DNA of 64,000 nt. It comes from Convivina intestini. GTDB lineage: Bacteria; Bacillota; Bacilli; Lactobacillales; Lactobacillaceae. The DNA lies in the NCBI RefSeq assembly GCF_003096575.1, contig NZ_QEKT01000002.1:186001-250000 (forward strand). Reading direction: 5' to 3'. The stretch's first letter is position 1. Each line of letters starts with the position of its first letter. A model generated the notes under the pieces. That model did not search any database. It was not told where the DNA came from and saw only the letters and a program-made list of their open reading frames with translations. Of the stretch, positions 55,382 to 63,580 are shown piece by piece. Both the position numbers and the translations under genes were made by a program.

Positions 55382-55472
55382 AATTTCTCCCATATGATTT
55401 AGATTGACATTACTCAGTTTCCTAAGTAAGTTACCAATCTATCATATCAGAATTTTGCTGCCATTCGCAAAG

Positions 55473-56846
55473 TCATCCCCGTTTCCGATGAGTCATTAGA
55501 TAAACAAGGGACATAATCACTAGAAAGCCTAAACCAATAAAAAGTGGAATACGCGTATCTGGATTAATTACCATAAAGACCAAGGTAATCACCAGAGAGA
55601 AAATGGCAAAATAGTTTGTCCAAGGCGATAGCCATAACTTAAAGGGATGGTCAGTTAGTAGTCCCGGATTGGCTTTGCGGAAGCGAATTTGACTAATCAA
55701 AATCACAAACCAGGGCACCATTCCCGGCAAGGTACTGGCACTATACACCAAAACAAAGACACTGGAACTACCATGCCAAAATAGTGGCAAAACTGCGTTA
55801 ATGATAATACCTAATAGAATTCCGCCCGAAATTGCTAGTACCGAAATTTCAGGAACACGGCGCTTGGATAGTTTCAAAAATTTTGGTGAAATTTCCTTAC
55901 TTAAAGCCAGCGTATAAAGCATCCGGCTCGAAGAAAAGATACCGGAATTTAGGGCTGACATAGCCGCTGTTAGCATGACAAAGTTAATAATACCAGCCGC
56001 CGCGGTAATTCCTACCCGAGCAAAGGTCTCCACAAAGGGTGAACCAACTTGATCGAGTTGATTCCAAGGATAAATCGTAATAATCACAAAAATTGACCCA
56101 ATATAGAAAATCAAAATTCGAGCGACAATCGACTTAATCGATTTTACGATTGCTTCTTGTGGATTAGCGGCTTCTCCGGCGGTAATGCCAATAATTTCAA
56201 TCGCTTGATAAGAAGTCATGACAATTGACAGGGCAAACATAAAGCCTTTGAAACCACCAGCAAAGAACTGACCATGCGTCCAAAGGTTTGAAAAACCAAG
56301 CGGATGCCCATGATTACCAATACCAAATAAAATCACTAAGAATCCCAAGATAATCATAAAGACAATCGTTACGACCTTAATCAAGGAAAACCAACTCTCC
56401 ATCCGGCCGTAGGCTTTAACAGTAAATAAGTTGGCAGCAGTTAAGGTCGCCAGAACGACGATCGCACTAACCCACCCCGGGATGCCCGGCCACCAATAAT
56501 CCAAGTAGACCCCCACGGCAATCGTTTCACTAATACCAACTGTTAGCCACTGAAAAACATTAGCCCAAACGGTTAAATAGCCCGCCAAAGGATGAATATA
56601 GCGACTGGCATAATTAGCAAAAGAACCCACTGCCGGATCAACGTATAACATCTCCCCTAAGGCCCGCATAACAATATAAAGGACCAAACCAGCCAACATA
56701 TAAGCCAATAAGACTGATGGACCTGTCCATTTAATTGTTGCGGCTGAACCCATAAAGAGTCCAACCCCGATTGTTCCTCCCAGAGCAATCATTTCCATTT
56801 GAAAAGAGGATAAATCTCGACTCAATTCTTTTCCCTGTTTTGCCAT
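55473..56846 (-). CDS. AAT-type amino acid permease under T-box control
   Basis: 457-residue APC transporter with 12 helices, of the amino acid transporter (AAT) subfamily (GabP, ProY, AroP, LysP relatives). LSSFQMEMIALGGTIGVGLFMGSAATIKWTGPSVLLAY is the subfamily start, followed by ALGEMLYVDPAVGSFANYASRYIHP and IGITAGEAANPQEAIVKSIKSIVARI. The start at 56844-56846 follows AGGAG at seven bases; the longer frame overlaps the T-box. The T-box specifier suggests threonine, with aspartate as alternative. Confidence 0.82.
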   Translation of the reverse strand: MAKQGKELSRDLSSFQMEMIALGGTIGVGLFMGSAATIKWTGPSVLLAYMLAGLVLYIVMRALGEMLYVDPAVGSFANYASRYIHPLAGYLTVWANVFQWLTVGISETIAVGVYLDYWWPGIPGWVSAIVVLATLTAANLFTVKAYGRMESWFSLIKVVTIVFMIILGFLVILFGIGNHGHPLGFSNLWTHGQFFAGGFKGFMFALSIVMTSYQAIEIIGITAGEAANPQEAIVKSIKSIVARILIFYIGSIFVIITIYPWNQLDQVGSPFVETFARVGITAAAGIINFVMLTAAMSALNSGIFSSSRMLYTLALSKEISPKFLKLSKRRVPEISVLAISGGILLGIIINAVLPLFWHGSSSVFVLVYSASTLPGMVPWFVILISQIRFRKANPGLLTDHPFKLWLSPWTNYFAIFSLVITLVFMVINPDTRIPLFIGLGFLVIMSLVYLMTHRKRG

Positions 56847-56878
56847 CTGCAAACTCCTAATTTTTCTACGCATGACAT

Positions 56879-57110
56879 AAAAAAGCGCCCCCAGAAATCT
56901 AGGGACGCTTGTGCGTGGTACCACCCAAGTTCCGCCACATAGGCGACACTTAATCGACCAGGATAACGGCTGGTTAGGCCGGTCATAGTTTCACGCTTAG
57001 TTACTAGTATGTCAAAAGTGAAGTAGTCTTCACCTAAAACCCTCGCCATTCTCACCATCCATGACGTCGCTGAATAGGATTTTTAAGCTACTCATCCTCA
57101 CTACGTTAGG
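56879..57110 (-). promoter_or_regulatory. T-box leader of the amino acid permease
   Basis: T-box core TTGGGTGGTACCACG on the minus strand, then a terminator (56885-56910) AGCGTCCCTAGA-TTTC-TGGGGGCGCT with six T. In stem I the 3' side reads GAA-G-ACT-A, the same geometry as GAA-A-CAC-A of the his T-box, giving ACT (Thr, 57025-57027); reading directly after GAA would give GAC (Asp). No gene lies in this stretch. Confidence 0.85.
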
Positions 57111-57113
57111 ACA

Positions 57114-57142
57114 ATTGTAGCCAATTCAAAAATGATTTGCAA
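57114..57142 (-). promoter_or_regulatory. Promoter of the T-box permease transcript
   Basis: TTGCAA (57137-57142), 17 bases, TACAAT (57114-57119), just after the tRNA-Lys terminator. Confidence 0.7.
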
Positions 57143-57148
57143 GAAAAT

Positions 57149-57181
57149 AAAAAGCAACCTTCCGAAGAAAGTTGCTTTTTT
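57149..57181 (-). terminator. Terminator of tRNA-Lys
   Basis: AAAAAGCAAC...GTTGCTTTTT hairpin with loop of mixed pairing and a T-run on both strands. Confidence 0.85.
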
Positions 57182-57212
57182 GGAATCTCCCAAGGTCTCC
57201 TGATTAACTCAG

Positions 57213-57286
57213 TGCTCCCGCTCGGATTCGAACCGAGGACCTTGGGATTAAAAATCCCCTACTCTAACCAACTGAGTTACAGGAGC
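57213..57286 (-). tRNA. tRNA-Lys (UUU)
   Basis: 74 bases. Acceptor GCTCCTG pairs with CGGGAGC (one T-G), discriminator A, D loop AGTTGGTTA, anticodon loop TTTTTAA with TTT at 57250-57252, T arm CTCGG-TTCGAAT-CCGAG. CCA is not encoded. Confidence 0.95.
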
Positions 57287-57314
57287 ATAATCTTGCGCCG
57301 TAGCACAGTTATAT

Positions 57315-57343
57315 ATATTACATTCTCAGCGGTAAAAAATCAA
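57315..57343 (-). promoter_or_regulatory. Promoter of tRNA-Lys
   Basis: TTGATT (57338-57343), 17 bases, TAATAT (57315-57320). Confidence 0.55.
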
Positions 57344-57355
57344 TACTTTTTTAAA

Positions 57356-57916
57356 TTATTTTTCTTCGTCGCCATCGCTCAAGTCATCAAGATCATCACT
57401 TCCAGCTAGCTCAGTTAGATTGTCGTCAATCGACTCTTCAGCCACTGAATCATCATCGTCACTATCGGAACTATCATCGTCATTATCAGACTTATCATCT
57501 TCGGCAACATCGTCAAAGTCGTCGTCTTCAGGATCATCATCGTTATAGTCAATGACATCGTCATCAGCGGCGTTATCAGCAAAGACGTTAACCTTTTTCT
57601 TGGCCTTCTTACGCTTTGGCTTCTCTTCGTCATCATCAATTTCATGAATTGACTCATCAATGGCATCAACTGGATACCAAGCACGCAAGGCCCATTCATT
57701 ATTTCCCAGGGAAATAAAGGAACCATCTGTGTTTAAGTCCGTATAAAATTGTGATAGTCGAGGTCGAAAACTCTCGGCATCAACCCCTAAAAAGTCTTGA
57801 ATTTCCTCTACTAGGCTACTAAAGGGCATTGAATCACCATGCTTTGACAAGATGGCGGTTGCAATCTCAACTAAGGCCATTTCTTCTTTAAGATTGCCAT
57901 CTGCTTGTATCGACAT
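57356..57916 (-). CDS. rpoE: RNA polymerase delta subunit
   Basis: 186-residue delta factor found in low-GC Gram-positives. An N-terminal HARE-HTH domain (MALVEIATAILSKHGDSMPFSSLVEEIQDFLG, to about residue 90, with FYTDLNTDGSFISLGNNEWALR) is followed by a basic patch KPKRKKAKKK and a long disordered Asp/Glu/Ser tail. Delta increases polymerase recycling and promoter selectivity. In Bacillus pyrG follows directly; here tRNA-Lys, a permease and a DUF975 gene lie between. Confidence 0.95.
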   Translation of the reverse strand: MSIQADGNLKEEMALVEIATAILSKHGDSMPFSSLVEEIQDFLGVDAESFRPRLSQFYTDLNTDGSFISLGNNEWALRAWYPVDAIDESIHEIDDDEEKPKRKKAKKKVNVFADNAADDDVIDYNDDDPEDDDFDDVAEDDKSDNDDDSSDSDDDDSVAEESIDDNLTELAGSDDLDDLSDGDEEK

Positions 57917-57959
57917 ATCATACGTCCTTTCACATTTCTAACTAATTAAATATACTCAA

Positions 57960-58385
57960 TTATGGCTTGAATTGCAAATCAACTCGATAACGACCAACAA
58001 CTTGGCCCTGACTGGATAAAACATACTCCAATAAAAGTTGACCAGCACCCTTTGCTTGGTCTAACTCTAAGTCTAAACCAGTTGTATAAGTATTGAGCAC
58101 CATTGGACCCGCTGCGGTTTGATAAACCGTTTCTTGATCTTGCTGGGCTTTAAAACTTAGATGCGTCGTATTTTCATTAGTGCGGGTTAAACCAACTTGC
58201 TGCGGCTTTAATTTAAAGCGAACCTCCGTGTCATTTTGGTCAGGTAATTGTTCGGTGTAGCTAAGATAGGCGGTTCCATTTCGTATAATTAATTGTCCTG
58301 GCAGATGAAAATCAAACTTCTCATCGCCGCTGTCCTGCCAAATTTGGGTGATTAAGTCCACCTGAACCGTAAATGTTTGTGACAA
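57960..58385 (-). CDS. DUF1934 (YwiB-like) beta-barrel protein
   Basis: 141 residues, all-beta calycin-like protein. Family features: DEKFDFHLPGQLIIRNGTAYLSYTEQ, GLTRTNENTTHLSF, YQTAAGPMVLNTYTTGLDL and C-terminal YVLSSQGQVVGRYRVDLQF. Function unknown; commonly located upstream of rpoE or argS in Firmicutes. Confidence 0.85.
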   Translation of the reverse strand: MSQTFTVQVDLITQIWQDSGDEKFDFHLPGQLIIRNGTAYLSYTEQLPDQNDTEVRFKLKPQQVGLTRTNENTTHLSFKAQQDQETVYQTAAGPMVLNTYTTGLDLELDQAKGAGQLLLEYVLSSQGQVVGRYRVDLQFKP

Positions 58386-58400
58386 AATATTCCTCCAGAA

Positions 58401-58429
58401 ATGACAGTTGTAAGTCTTTACATTATAAT
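58401..58429 (+). promoter_or_regulatory. Promoter of the HD-domain gene
   Basis: ATGACA (58401-58406), 17 bases, TATAAT (58424-58429), 31 bases before the GTG start. Confidence 0.7.
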
Positions 58430-58460
58430 ATAAACAAGCTAAAAGGAAAAAGGTTAAACC

Positions 58461-59828
58461 GTGTCAGCACAACTAGTTCAAGAAAAAGTTTTAAGAGATC
58501 CAATTCATAATTTCATTCACGTTCAAGATCAGATTATTTTGGATCTCATCAATACACCAGAATTCCAGCGTTTACGCCGAGTACAACAGTTGGGGATTAC
58601 TAGCAGTGTTTTCCATGGCGCTGAACATTCCCGCTTCGGTCACTCGGTGGGGGCTTACGAATTAGCCCGACGTGTCACTGAATATTTTAATCAATACTAT
58701 AGTAAAAATAATGGTCGCAATGGCTGCTGGGACCCCGCTGAGAGTTTGCTAACCATGGTGGCAGCTTTACTCCATGACGTTGGTCATGGCGCCTTCTCAC
58801 ATACTTTTGAGCATCTCTTCCAGACCGATCACGAAGCCATGACTCGGGCCATCATTACTGGCGATACTGAAATTAATCGGATTTTATTGCAACAGGGACC
58901 CGATTTTCCCAATAAGGTCGCCAGTGTCATTGCTAAAACCTACCCTAATCAACAGGTGGTGCAATTAATTTCTAGTCAATTAGATGTTGATCGAATGGAT
59001 TATTTACTCCGTGACGCCTATTACACGGGTACTAAATACGGTGAGTTTGATATTGACCGGATTATGCGCACCATGCGGCCCACCACTCAGGGCATCGGCT
59101 TTGATATTCGAGGCATGCACGCGGTTGAAGATTACATTGTCAGTCGCTATCAGATGTATCAGCAAGTGTATTTCCATCCGGTTTCACGAGGCATGGAAGT
59201 CATCCTAGAGCATCTATTGCATCGTGTTAAAGAACTCCAGCAAAACCAAAATGTCGCCGAAGAGGACTTTGTTGGTCCGCTATTGCGGCCACTTTTTAGC
59301 GACCAACCCCTGTCAGTTAGGGATTACTTACGTTTAGATGATCATGTCTTTATGACTTATATTAATATTTGGCAGGATCATCCTGATCAAATTCTTTCTG
59401 ATTTGGCCCAACGTTTCCTACAACGCCGGCCGTTAAAATCAATTCAAATCAATGAAAAGACGGCGCCTTATTTGGATAACCTCGAAAAAATTGTGCAAAA
59501 AGCAGGCTACAATCCAGACTATTATACCGCCCGCAACGATGCCTACGACCTTCCGTATGACGATTACAAACCCAGTGATAAAAAGCCTCGGACTCAGATT
59601 GACTTTATTCTAGAGGACGGCACCCATCAGGAGTTATCGGCCCTTTCACCCCTGGTGGCTGCCATTAAAGGCCGGGCTTCAGTTGATCAGCGGTTCTTCT
59701 TTCCAAAAGAGATGCTTAATACTGGGCCCGATGAACTCTTTGCCCAGATTCATCATAATTTTAGAAGCTTTATTAAAAATGACACCCTAACCCCGCCAGG
59801 GTTAGACAGTAAAAATGACGTCAACTAA
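58461..59828 (+). CDS. HD-domain phosphohydrolase (YwfO/dNTPase-like)
   Basis: 455 residues starting with GTG. The metal-binding HD set is clear: VFHGAEHSRFGHSVGAYELA (first His), AALLHDVGHGAFSHTFEH (HD pair) and SSQLDVDRMDYLLRDAYYTGTKYG (last Asp). It resembles YwfO and the SAMHD1/dGTPase-like nucleotide triphosphohydrolases; Enterococcus EF1143 has dNTPase activity. Substrate is inferred. Transcribed from its own promoter, opposite to the surrounding genes. Confidence 0.85.
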   Translation: MSAQLVQEKVLRDPIHNFIHVQDQIILDLINTPEFQRLRRVQQLGITSSVFHGAEHSRFGHSVGAYELARRVTEYFNQYYSKNNGRNGCWDPAESLLTMVAALLHDVGHGAFSHTFEHLFQTDHEAMTRAIITGDTEINRILLQQGPDFPNKVASVIAKTYPNQQVVQLISSQLDVDRMDYLLRDAYYTGTKYGEFDIDRIMRTMRPTTQGIGFDIRGMHAVEDYIVSRYQMYQQVYFHPVSRGMEVILEHLLHRVKELQQNQNVAEEDFVGPLLRPLFSDQPLSVRDYLRLDDHVFMTYINIWQDHPDQILSDLAQRFLQRRPLKSIQINEKTAPYLDNLEKIVQKAGYNPDYYTARNDAYDLPYDDYKPSDKKPRTQIDFILEDGTHQELSALSPLVAAIKGRASVDQRFFFPKEMLNTGPDELFAQIHHNFRSFIKNDTLTPPGLDSKNDVN

Positions 59829-59846
59829 GATTGACGTCATTTTTTT
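59811..59846. terminator. Bidirectional terminator between the HD gene and hoxN
   Basis: AAAATGACGTCAA-CTAAGA-TTGACGTCATTTTTT symmetrical hairpin, serving two convergent genes. Confidence 0.9.
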
Positions 59847-60861
59847 AATCAGCAATTTCACGCTCAGACAGATTCATAACCCGCCAAATAGTCAAAGCCA
59901 ACGTCCATACCACTACGAAGATGATCACTAAGATAATGCCTAGTTGGTTAAAGTCCAGGCTACTAGCCCAATTTGTCAAACCATTATTCCAACCAAAAAT
60001 GGCTGAAAAAGATTGGGTAAAATCAACAAAGCTAATAAAACCAGCGGCCAAAACTGAGATACTAGTTAAGATTAAGTTATAGTAAACCTTCCGATAGGAG
60101 GACGAAATAATCCAATTGTAGGTGGTACTCATGAAAAAGCCATCCATAGTATCCATTAAACACATTCCTGCTGTAAATAATAAGGGAAAGGCTAAGGTGG
60201 TGTACCAGGCAATCCCAGCACTAGTGGCGGTAGCCGAAGTTGCTAGGACTGCAATTTGCGTGGCGGTATCAAAGCCCAAACCAAACAAGAAACCAACAAT
60301 ACCAACTTGCCAGTTATGTTGAATCATTTGCAACATTTTCGTAAACCAAGTATAAATTTTCGAATCTGGTACAAATTCTTCTGCCGTTTGCCCATTTTGA
60401 GCCTGTTGATTAATTTTTTTAAAGTTACGCCAGATGCTAAACAAGATAAAAGTATTCACAACCGTTAGGAAAAACAGCATAACCCCGGCAATCATCGTCC
60501 CAAAGGCTCCGCCAATATTTTCAAAAATTGGCATAGAATTCTTGGCCCATTCAACGAAAACCACCGTGGCAAGTGCCATCAACACGACAACCATTGAATG
60601 TCCAAAGGAAAAGCTAAAACCGACTCCCCGAGTATTCTTGCCATCGTTTAACATTTTACGGGTCATATTATCAATGGCAGCAATATGATCGACATCAAAA
60701 GCATGTCGCAAACCAAAGGTAAAGGATAATACTGCCATACCAATAATTTCAGGATATTGGCCCATTCCAGAACCCAACAAAATAATTCCTGCTACAAGAA
60801 TCAAAAGAATAAAAGTTCCGTATTTTATGACGTCGTTTTTAAAAGTATTTGCTTTAGTCAT
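59845..60861 (-). CDS. Nickel/cobalt permease, HoxN/NixA (NiCoT) family
   Basis: 338 residues, eight helices. The NiCoT signature FGLRHAFDVDHIAAIDNMTRKM is in helix II (metal-binding His and Asp), with FSFGHSMVVVLMA, LGFDTATQIAVL and LFTAGMCLMDTMDGFFM as the other conserved blocks. High-affinity import of Ni2+ or Co2+ is expected. AGGAG ribosome site. Last gene of the leuC-leuD-MFS-YrdC run; no nickel riboswitch is seen in front. Confidence 0.9.
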   Translation of the reverse strand: MTKANTFKNDVIKYGTFILLILVAGIILLGSGMGQYPEIIGMAVLSFTFGLRHAFDVDHIAAIDNMTRKMLNDGKNTRGVGFSFSFGHSMVVVLMALATVVFVEWAKNSMPIFENIGGAFGTMIAGVMLFFLTVVNTFILFSIWRNFKKINQQAQNGQTAEEFVPDSKIYTWFTKMLQMIQHNWQVGIVGFLFGLGFDTATQIAVLATSATATSAGIAWYTTLAFPLLFTAGMCLMDTMDGFFMSTTYNWIISSSYRKVYYNLILTSISVLAAGFISFVDFTQSFSAIFGWNNGLTNWASSLDFNQLGIILVIIFVVVWTLALTIWRVMNLSEREIAD

Positions 60862-60906
60862 CGCATTATCTCCTTTGTTTGCGAAGGGGGGCCAGCTATG
60901 GACCCC

Positions 60907-61686
60907 TTAGTAGTAGAAACCGTGGCGATAGTCCCACGAGTTAAAGATATCACTCATATTTTTCATAATTTTATCGACATCTAGACCCTTTCGAATAACG
61001 ATTGGGGCCGGTTGAACACCGACTTGACCGTTTTGTTGGGGAATCAAATTTCCTTGTTCATCAACCATGGAAACCATCACCCCTTGCTCGTAACGAGTTT
61101 CGGCTGTTTCATTGGGTTGAATTGAAGCCACGTAGTCATTAGCTTCAATAATTAAGTCGGCAGTTTGTTCGATTTGATCACCAATACCGGTAACCAAACC
61201 ACGATTTCCCTGACCGGACGGATTAGCTGAGCTGGCAAAGGAGAACTTGCCATATTCTTCCCACATATGCTTAGCAATCTTTTCACTAGGCCTGCCAAAT
61301 TTAATCACAAAACAGCTGGTATCGCGGCCATCCATCATTAGTTCCTGACTGCCATCGGCTGGAATCATTTTCTTAGCCTCATCCTTCCAGGGCAAGATAC
61401 ACCCCAACAAGATATCTTGATCCCAGTGGCGTTGATACATTTCTTCAATTTCAGGTGTCATTTGGGCCAATTCCTTGACCTGTTCCACCGAACCACACAA
61501 AACGACACCAGGCTTATTCCGCTTGCGATTTTTAGCAGCGAATTTCCGCTCTAAACCAGCCTTATCAGAAGTCATGATAATGTAACCAACCTTAGTTGGA
61601 CTAACAATCATACCCCCTTCTCCTTTTAAAATTTCAATTGCTTCGGGTTGAATAGCACCATTCCAGCTAATATGTTTATTTGACAT
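60907..61686 (-). CDS. YrdC/Sua5-domain protein
   Basis: 259 residues with a YrdC nucleotide/RNA-binding fold: KGEGGMIVSPTKVGYIIMTSD, KNRKRNKPGVVLCGS (the conserved basic patch) and FASSANPSGQGNRG (Ser-Asn motif). Relatives make threonylcarbamoyl-AMP for t6A tRNA modification, but this one is longer than TsaC, with extra loops (MIPADGSQELMMDGRDTSCF) and a C-terminal extension, and sits in a metabolic-looking run. It may be a paralogue with another role. AGGAG ribosome site, 14 bases after the MFS gene. Confidence 0.78.
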   Translation of the reverse strand: MSNKHISWNGAIQPEAIEILKGEGGMIVSPTKVGYIIMTSDKAGLERKFAAKNRKRNKPGVVLCGSVEQVKELAQMTPEIEEMYQRHWDQDILLGCILPWKDEAKKMIPADGSQELMMDGRDTSCFVIKFGRPSEKIAKHMWEEYGKFSFASSANPSGQGNRGLVTGIGDQIEQTADLIIEANDYVASIQPNETAETRYEQGVMVSMVDEQGNLIPQQNGQVGVQPAPIVIRKGLDVDKIMKNMSDIFNSWDYRHGFYY

Positions 61687-61700
61687 TGTTATATTCTCCT

Positions 61701-62987
61701 TTAATTAATTGTGCGTTGTTTAGTTTCTGGCCCCATCACTGCAACTACAATGGCCGCAATAATGGCAACCGTCGCCATGAAGTAAAAAATTAAGTTAGCG
61801 TTAACTCGGGTTAGCGCCCAAGCCACTAAGTAGGGAGTTAAGACCGTTAAAATTTTAGCCACTGCATTGGCATAACCGGCTCCACGGAAGCGGAAATAAG
61901 TTGGAAACAACTCAGACATATAGACACTGACGATTGAAGCCATCAAGATATAAATGGTTGTAACCAAACAGAAACCAACGATTAAAACCCAAGCAATTTG
62001 GCGTTGTTGGGCATAGATTAACCCTAAAATGGCCGTTATGATAAATGCCGGTACAATGACCGTTTTTCGACCGATTCGATCAACTAAGATTGCCCCAATC
62101 AAGGCTCCTAAAGGTGCCCCAGCCATCATTACCGCTGAAAACCCTAAGGAATGGACGACATTTAGCCCCTGTTTTACTAACAAAGTGGGCATCCAGGAGG
62201 TAAAGGTATACTGAACCAAATTGACCGCCGAAATTGCCACGGTCGCCACTATCAAACCTCGTCCTAAACTAATTCGAACGGGTCCCTGGTCACTGATTGG
62301 TTGTTTGAATTGGGTATGCCCATTGACTTATAATTTTTGAATGATTGCTTCGGCTTCTTGATAACGCCCTTTGCTAATCAACCACCGCGGGGATTCTGGA
62401 AAATTATGCCGAATAATCCATAAAATCAAGGCTGCAATACCAATAATGATAAAAGTTGACCGCCAACTATAGCGTGGAATCACTACAGCTGCCAAAACCA
62501 AGGTCAAGGGGGCAGCCATATTAGCAATCACTGACACTGAAGCTGACCAACGGCCTCGGGTGGCCACTGGGGCAAATTCATTAATAAGAGCAAACCCAGT
62601 CACTATTTCAGCGCCTAAACCAATCGCGGCGATAAAACGGAGGACAATTAAAGCCCAAACGTTTGGAGCAAAAGCAGCTAAGACGGTGAAAAAGCCAAAC
62701 AACACTAAATTGATTTGATAGGCCTGCCGACGACCAAAGTAATCACCAATTAAGCCAGCCCAAAGTGATCCAAAGAATAAGCCTAGGAAGCCGGCTGATA
62801 AAAACATTGATCCCTGGGCAATCGTGGCAAAATGATTGGCAATAATGGCACTGTTGACGGCACTGGCCAGATAAACATCGGCCCCATCCAAAATCATCCC
62901 GGCTGCTACCATGGCGAAAACCTTATAAAAAAGTGGTGTCGCCCGACTAATATTCATTCGATTTTTTAATTCTATTGCTGGATCCAT
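61701..62987 (-). pseudogene. MFS transporter interrupted by an in-frame TAA
   Basis: A 428-codon MFS frame (sugar porter/metabolite:H+ symporter type) broken by one TAA at 62328-62330, after 219 residues. Both halves stay in the same frame. The first has six helices with GLFFGSLWAGLIGDYFGRRQAYQ and ESPRWLISKGRYQEAEAIIQKL; after the stop come about 24 codons of central loop and six helices with LGALIGAILVDRIGRKTVIV and ELFPTYFRFRGAGY. The stop lies in the loop between helices 6 and 7. Likely a recent nonsense mutation or a sequence error; two separately translated halves are less likely, since no ribosome site was seen before the second half. AGGAGG precedes the start, eight bases after leuD. 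Confidence 0.85.
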
Positions 62988-62995
62988 CCTGCCTC

Positions 62996-63580
62996 CTAGC
63001 CAAAGTTGGGACGTTTTTGTTCAAAAGCCGTAATTTGATTGGCAAATTGCAGTGTATGGTCAATATCGTCCTCGCCTTTAATAAACTTTTCTTTCCATTG
63101 CGGATTAATATCAAAATGAAAAGCCTGGGTATTATAAATAACTTCTTGTTGCGGTAAATTAATCGTAATCAACTCATCGGCCTTGACCTGACGCAAGACT
63201 GCCCGATCAGCTTCGGGCAAGACAATGGGTAAGAGGCCGTTTTTAGTAGCATTCATGTAAAAAATATCGGAAAAGCCACCGGCAATCACAGCTTTAAAGC
63301 CGTAATCAGTCAAGGCCCAAACGGCATGTTCTCTTGAAGAACCAGAGCCAAAATCAGTTCCTGTAATTAAAATGGTGGCCCCTTTATGTTCTGGCTTATT
63401 TAACTCAAAATCAGGATTTAAAGACCCATCTTCCAAGTAGCGCCAATCAAAAAATAAGTCTTTGCCAAATCCGGTTTTTAAAATGTTTTTCAAAAATTGC
63501 TTAGGCAAAATGATATCAGTATTGATACTGTCGTTTGGAATCACAACGGCCCGGCCAATTTCTTCTGTAAAAGCTTTCAT
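62996..63580 (-). CDS. leuD: 3-isopropylmalate dehydratase small subunit
   Basis: 194-residue swivel domain of the aconitase family. [22 protein letters not shown] and [34 protein letters not shown] are conserved; the substrate-specificity loop follows [11 protein letters not shown]. Isomerises 2- and 3-isopropylmalate with LeuC. Overlaps leuC by four bases (ATGA). A related hydro-lyase (homoaconitase, citraconate or maleate hydratase) cannot be excluded without leuA/leuB in view. Confidence 0.88.
   Translation of the reverse strand: MKAFTEEIGRAVVIPNDSINTDIILPKQFLKNILKTGFGKDLFFDWRYLEDGSLNPDFELNKPEHKGATILITGTDFGSGSSREHAVWALTDYGFKAVIAGGFSDIFYMNATKNGLLPIVLPEADRAVLRQVKADELITINLPQQEVIYNTQAFHFDINPQWKEKFIKGEDDIDHTLQFANQITAFEQKRPNFG

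Noticed and set aside
57356-57726. Low-complexity GAT/TCA-rich stretch as a tandem repeat element
   Set aside because: It encodes the Asp/Glu/Ser tail expected for RNA polymerase delta; the repetition follows from composition.
60862-60906. Nickel/cobalt riboswitch before the NiCoT permease
   Set aside because: Only 45 bases separate it from the upstream gene. A GGGGTC/GGCCCC hairpin is present there but it is too small for a NiCo riboswitch and has no T-run.
62328-62987. Two independent half-size MFS genes
   Set aside because: Both parts are in one frame, the linker after the stop still reads as MFS central loop, and no ribosome site was seen before the second half; a nonsense codon is simpler.
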